This document shows positions 63,946 through 64,000 of a DNA stretch of 64,000 nucleotides, piece after piece. The translations under genes and the position numbers were made by a program. The stretch is from Euptelea pleiosperma (lineage: Eukaryota > Streptophyta > Magnoliopsida > Ranunculales > Eupteleaceae): the NCBI GenBank assembly GCA_035048495.1, contig CM068546.1, positions 34,738,674-34,802,673 on the forward strand. The letters run 5' to 3'. Below the pieces are notes generated by a model. The model had not been told where the DNA came from and did not search any database. It saw nothing but the letters and a program-made list of their open reading frames with translations. Each line of letters starts with the position of its first letter. Position 1 is the stretch's first letter.

Positions 63946-64000
63946 CATGCATCAATCTCTAGTAAGAGAAGACATGAAGATGTACCAGTGTATTATGGGG

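Overview
This window is nuclear DNA of a flowering plant. Two large genes with many GT-AG introns encode plant-type proteins: an ESD4-type SUMO protease and a full-length ABCC (MRP) transporter with a TMD0. The rest is AT-rich and packed with plant-style transposon relics: MITEs, Helitron-like ends, LINE tails, a tRNA-derived SINE and LTR fragments. The two proteins look eudicot- or magnoliid-like rather than grass-like, but I cannot name a species.

Layout. Positions 1-60 may hold the last codons of a plus-strand gene that converges on ESD4. The ESD4-like gene is on the minus strand (981-11729, 9 exons, 518 aa). Its last three introns are long and hold a broken PPR gene with telobox motifs, a LINE tail, a tandem duplication and decayed repeats. 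Positions 11730-17372 are intergenic and filled with palindromic MITEs and Helitron-like copies. The ABCC4/ABCC14-like gene is on the minus strand (17373-25775, 11 coding exons, 1510 aa), with a probable leader intron and core promoter up to about 27000. From 27000 to about 62800 I find no credible host gene. At 62871-63017 (minus) there may be a terminal exon of an unidentified membrane protein.

Repeat families, named here for convenience. P1: imperfect palindromes of about 400 bp with CCACGTGGC and TGGCCAAACATCCATACGG in the arms, outer ends GAGTAAAACTT, and 9-bp target-site duplications (TSDs). A short hairpin subfamily (150-177 bp) has the same ends and also 9-bp TSDs. P2: a related palindrome with GGGCCCACTGACC and CATGAATGTTTGG arms. 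P3: a related palindrome ending TGTAACAAGGTATACC. P4: 650-bp fold-backs built of AACGCCCTTT/AAAGGGCGTT palindromes, with ends CGGAAAATTTC and 9-bp TSDs. P5: hairpins of GGTGAGGATGATCTC. T: hAT-like elements rich in CCGTTATAACGG with CAAGGTTTAAA ends. Nine elements have 9-bp TSDs (five perfect, four with one mismatch), which points to Mutator-like (MULE) transposition for P1 and P4.

The gene-poor half also holds three collinear, diverged copies of one ancestral segment (A about 36.7-39.1 kb, B about 40.3-45.9 kb, C about 49.3-53.7 kb). They differ by transposon insertions, and B gives a related empty site for a P1 insertion in C. I see no operon-like cooperation between the two genes: one acts in nuclear SUMO turnover, the other in membrane transport.
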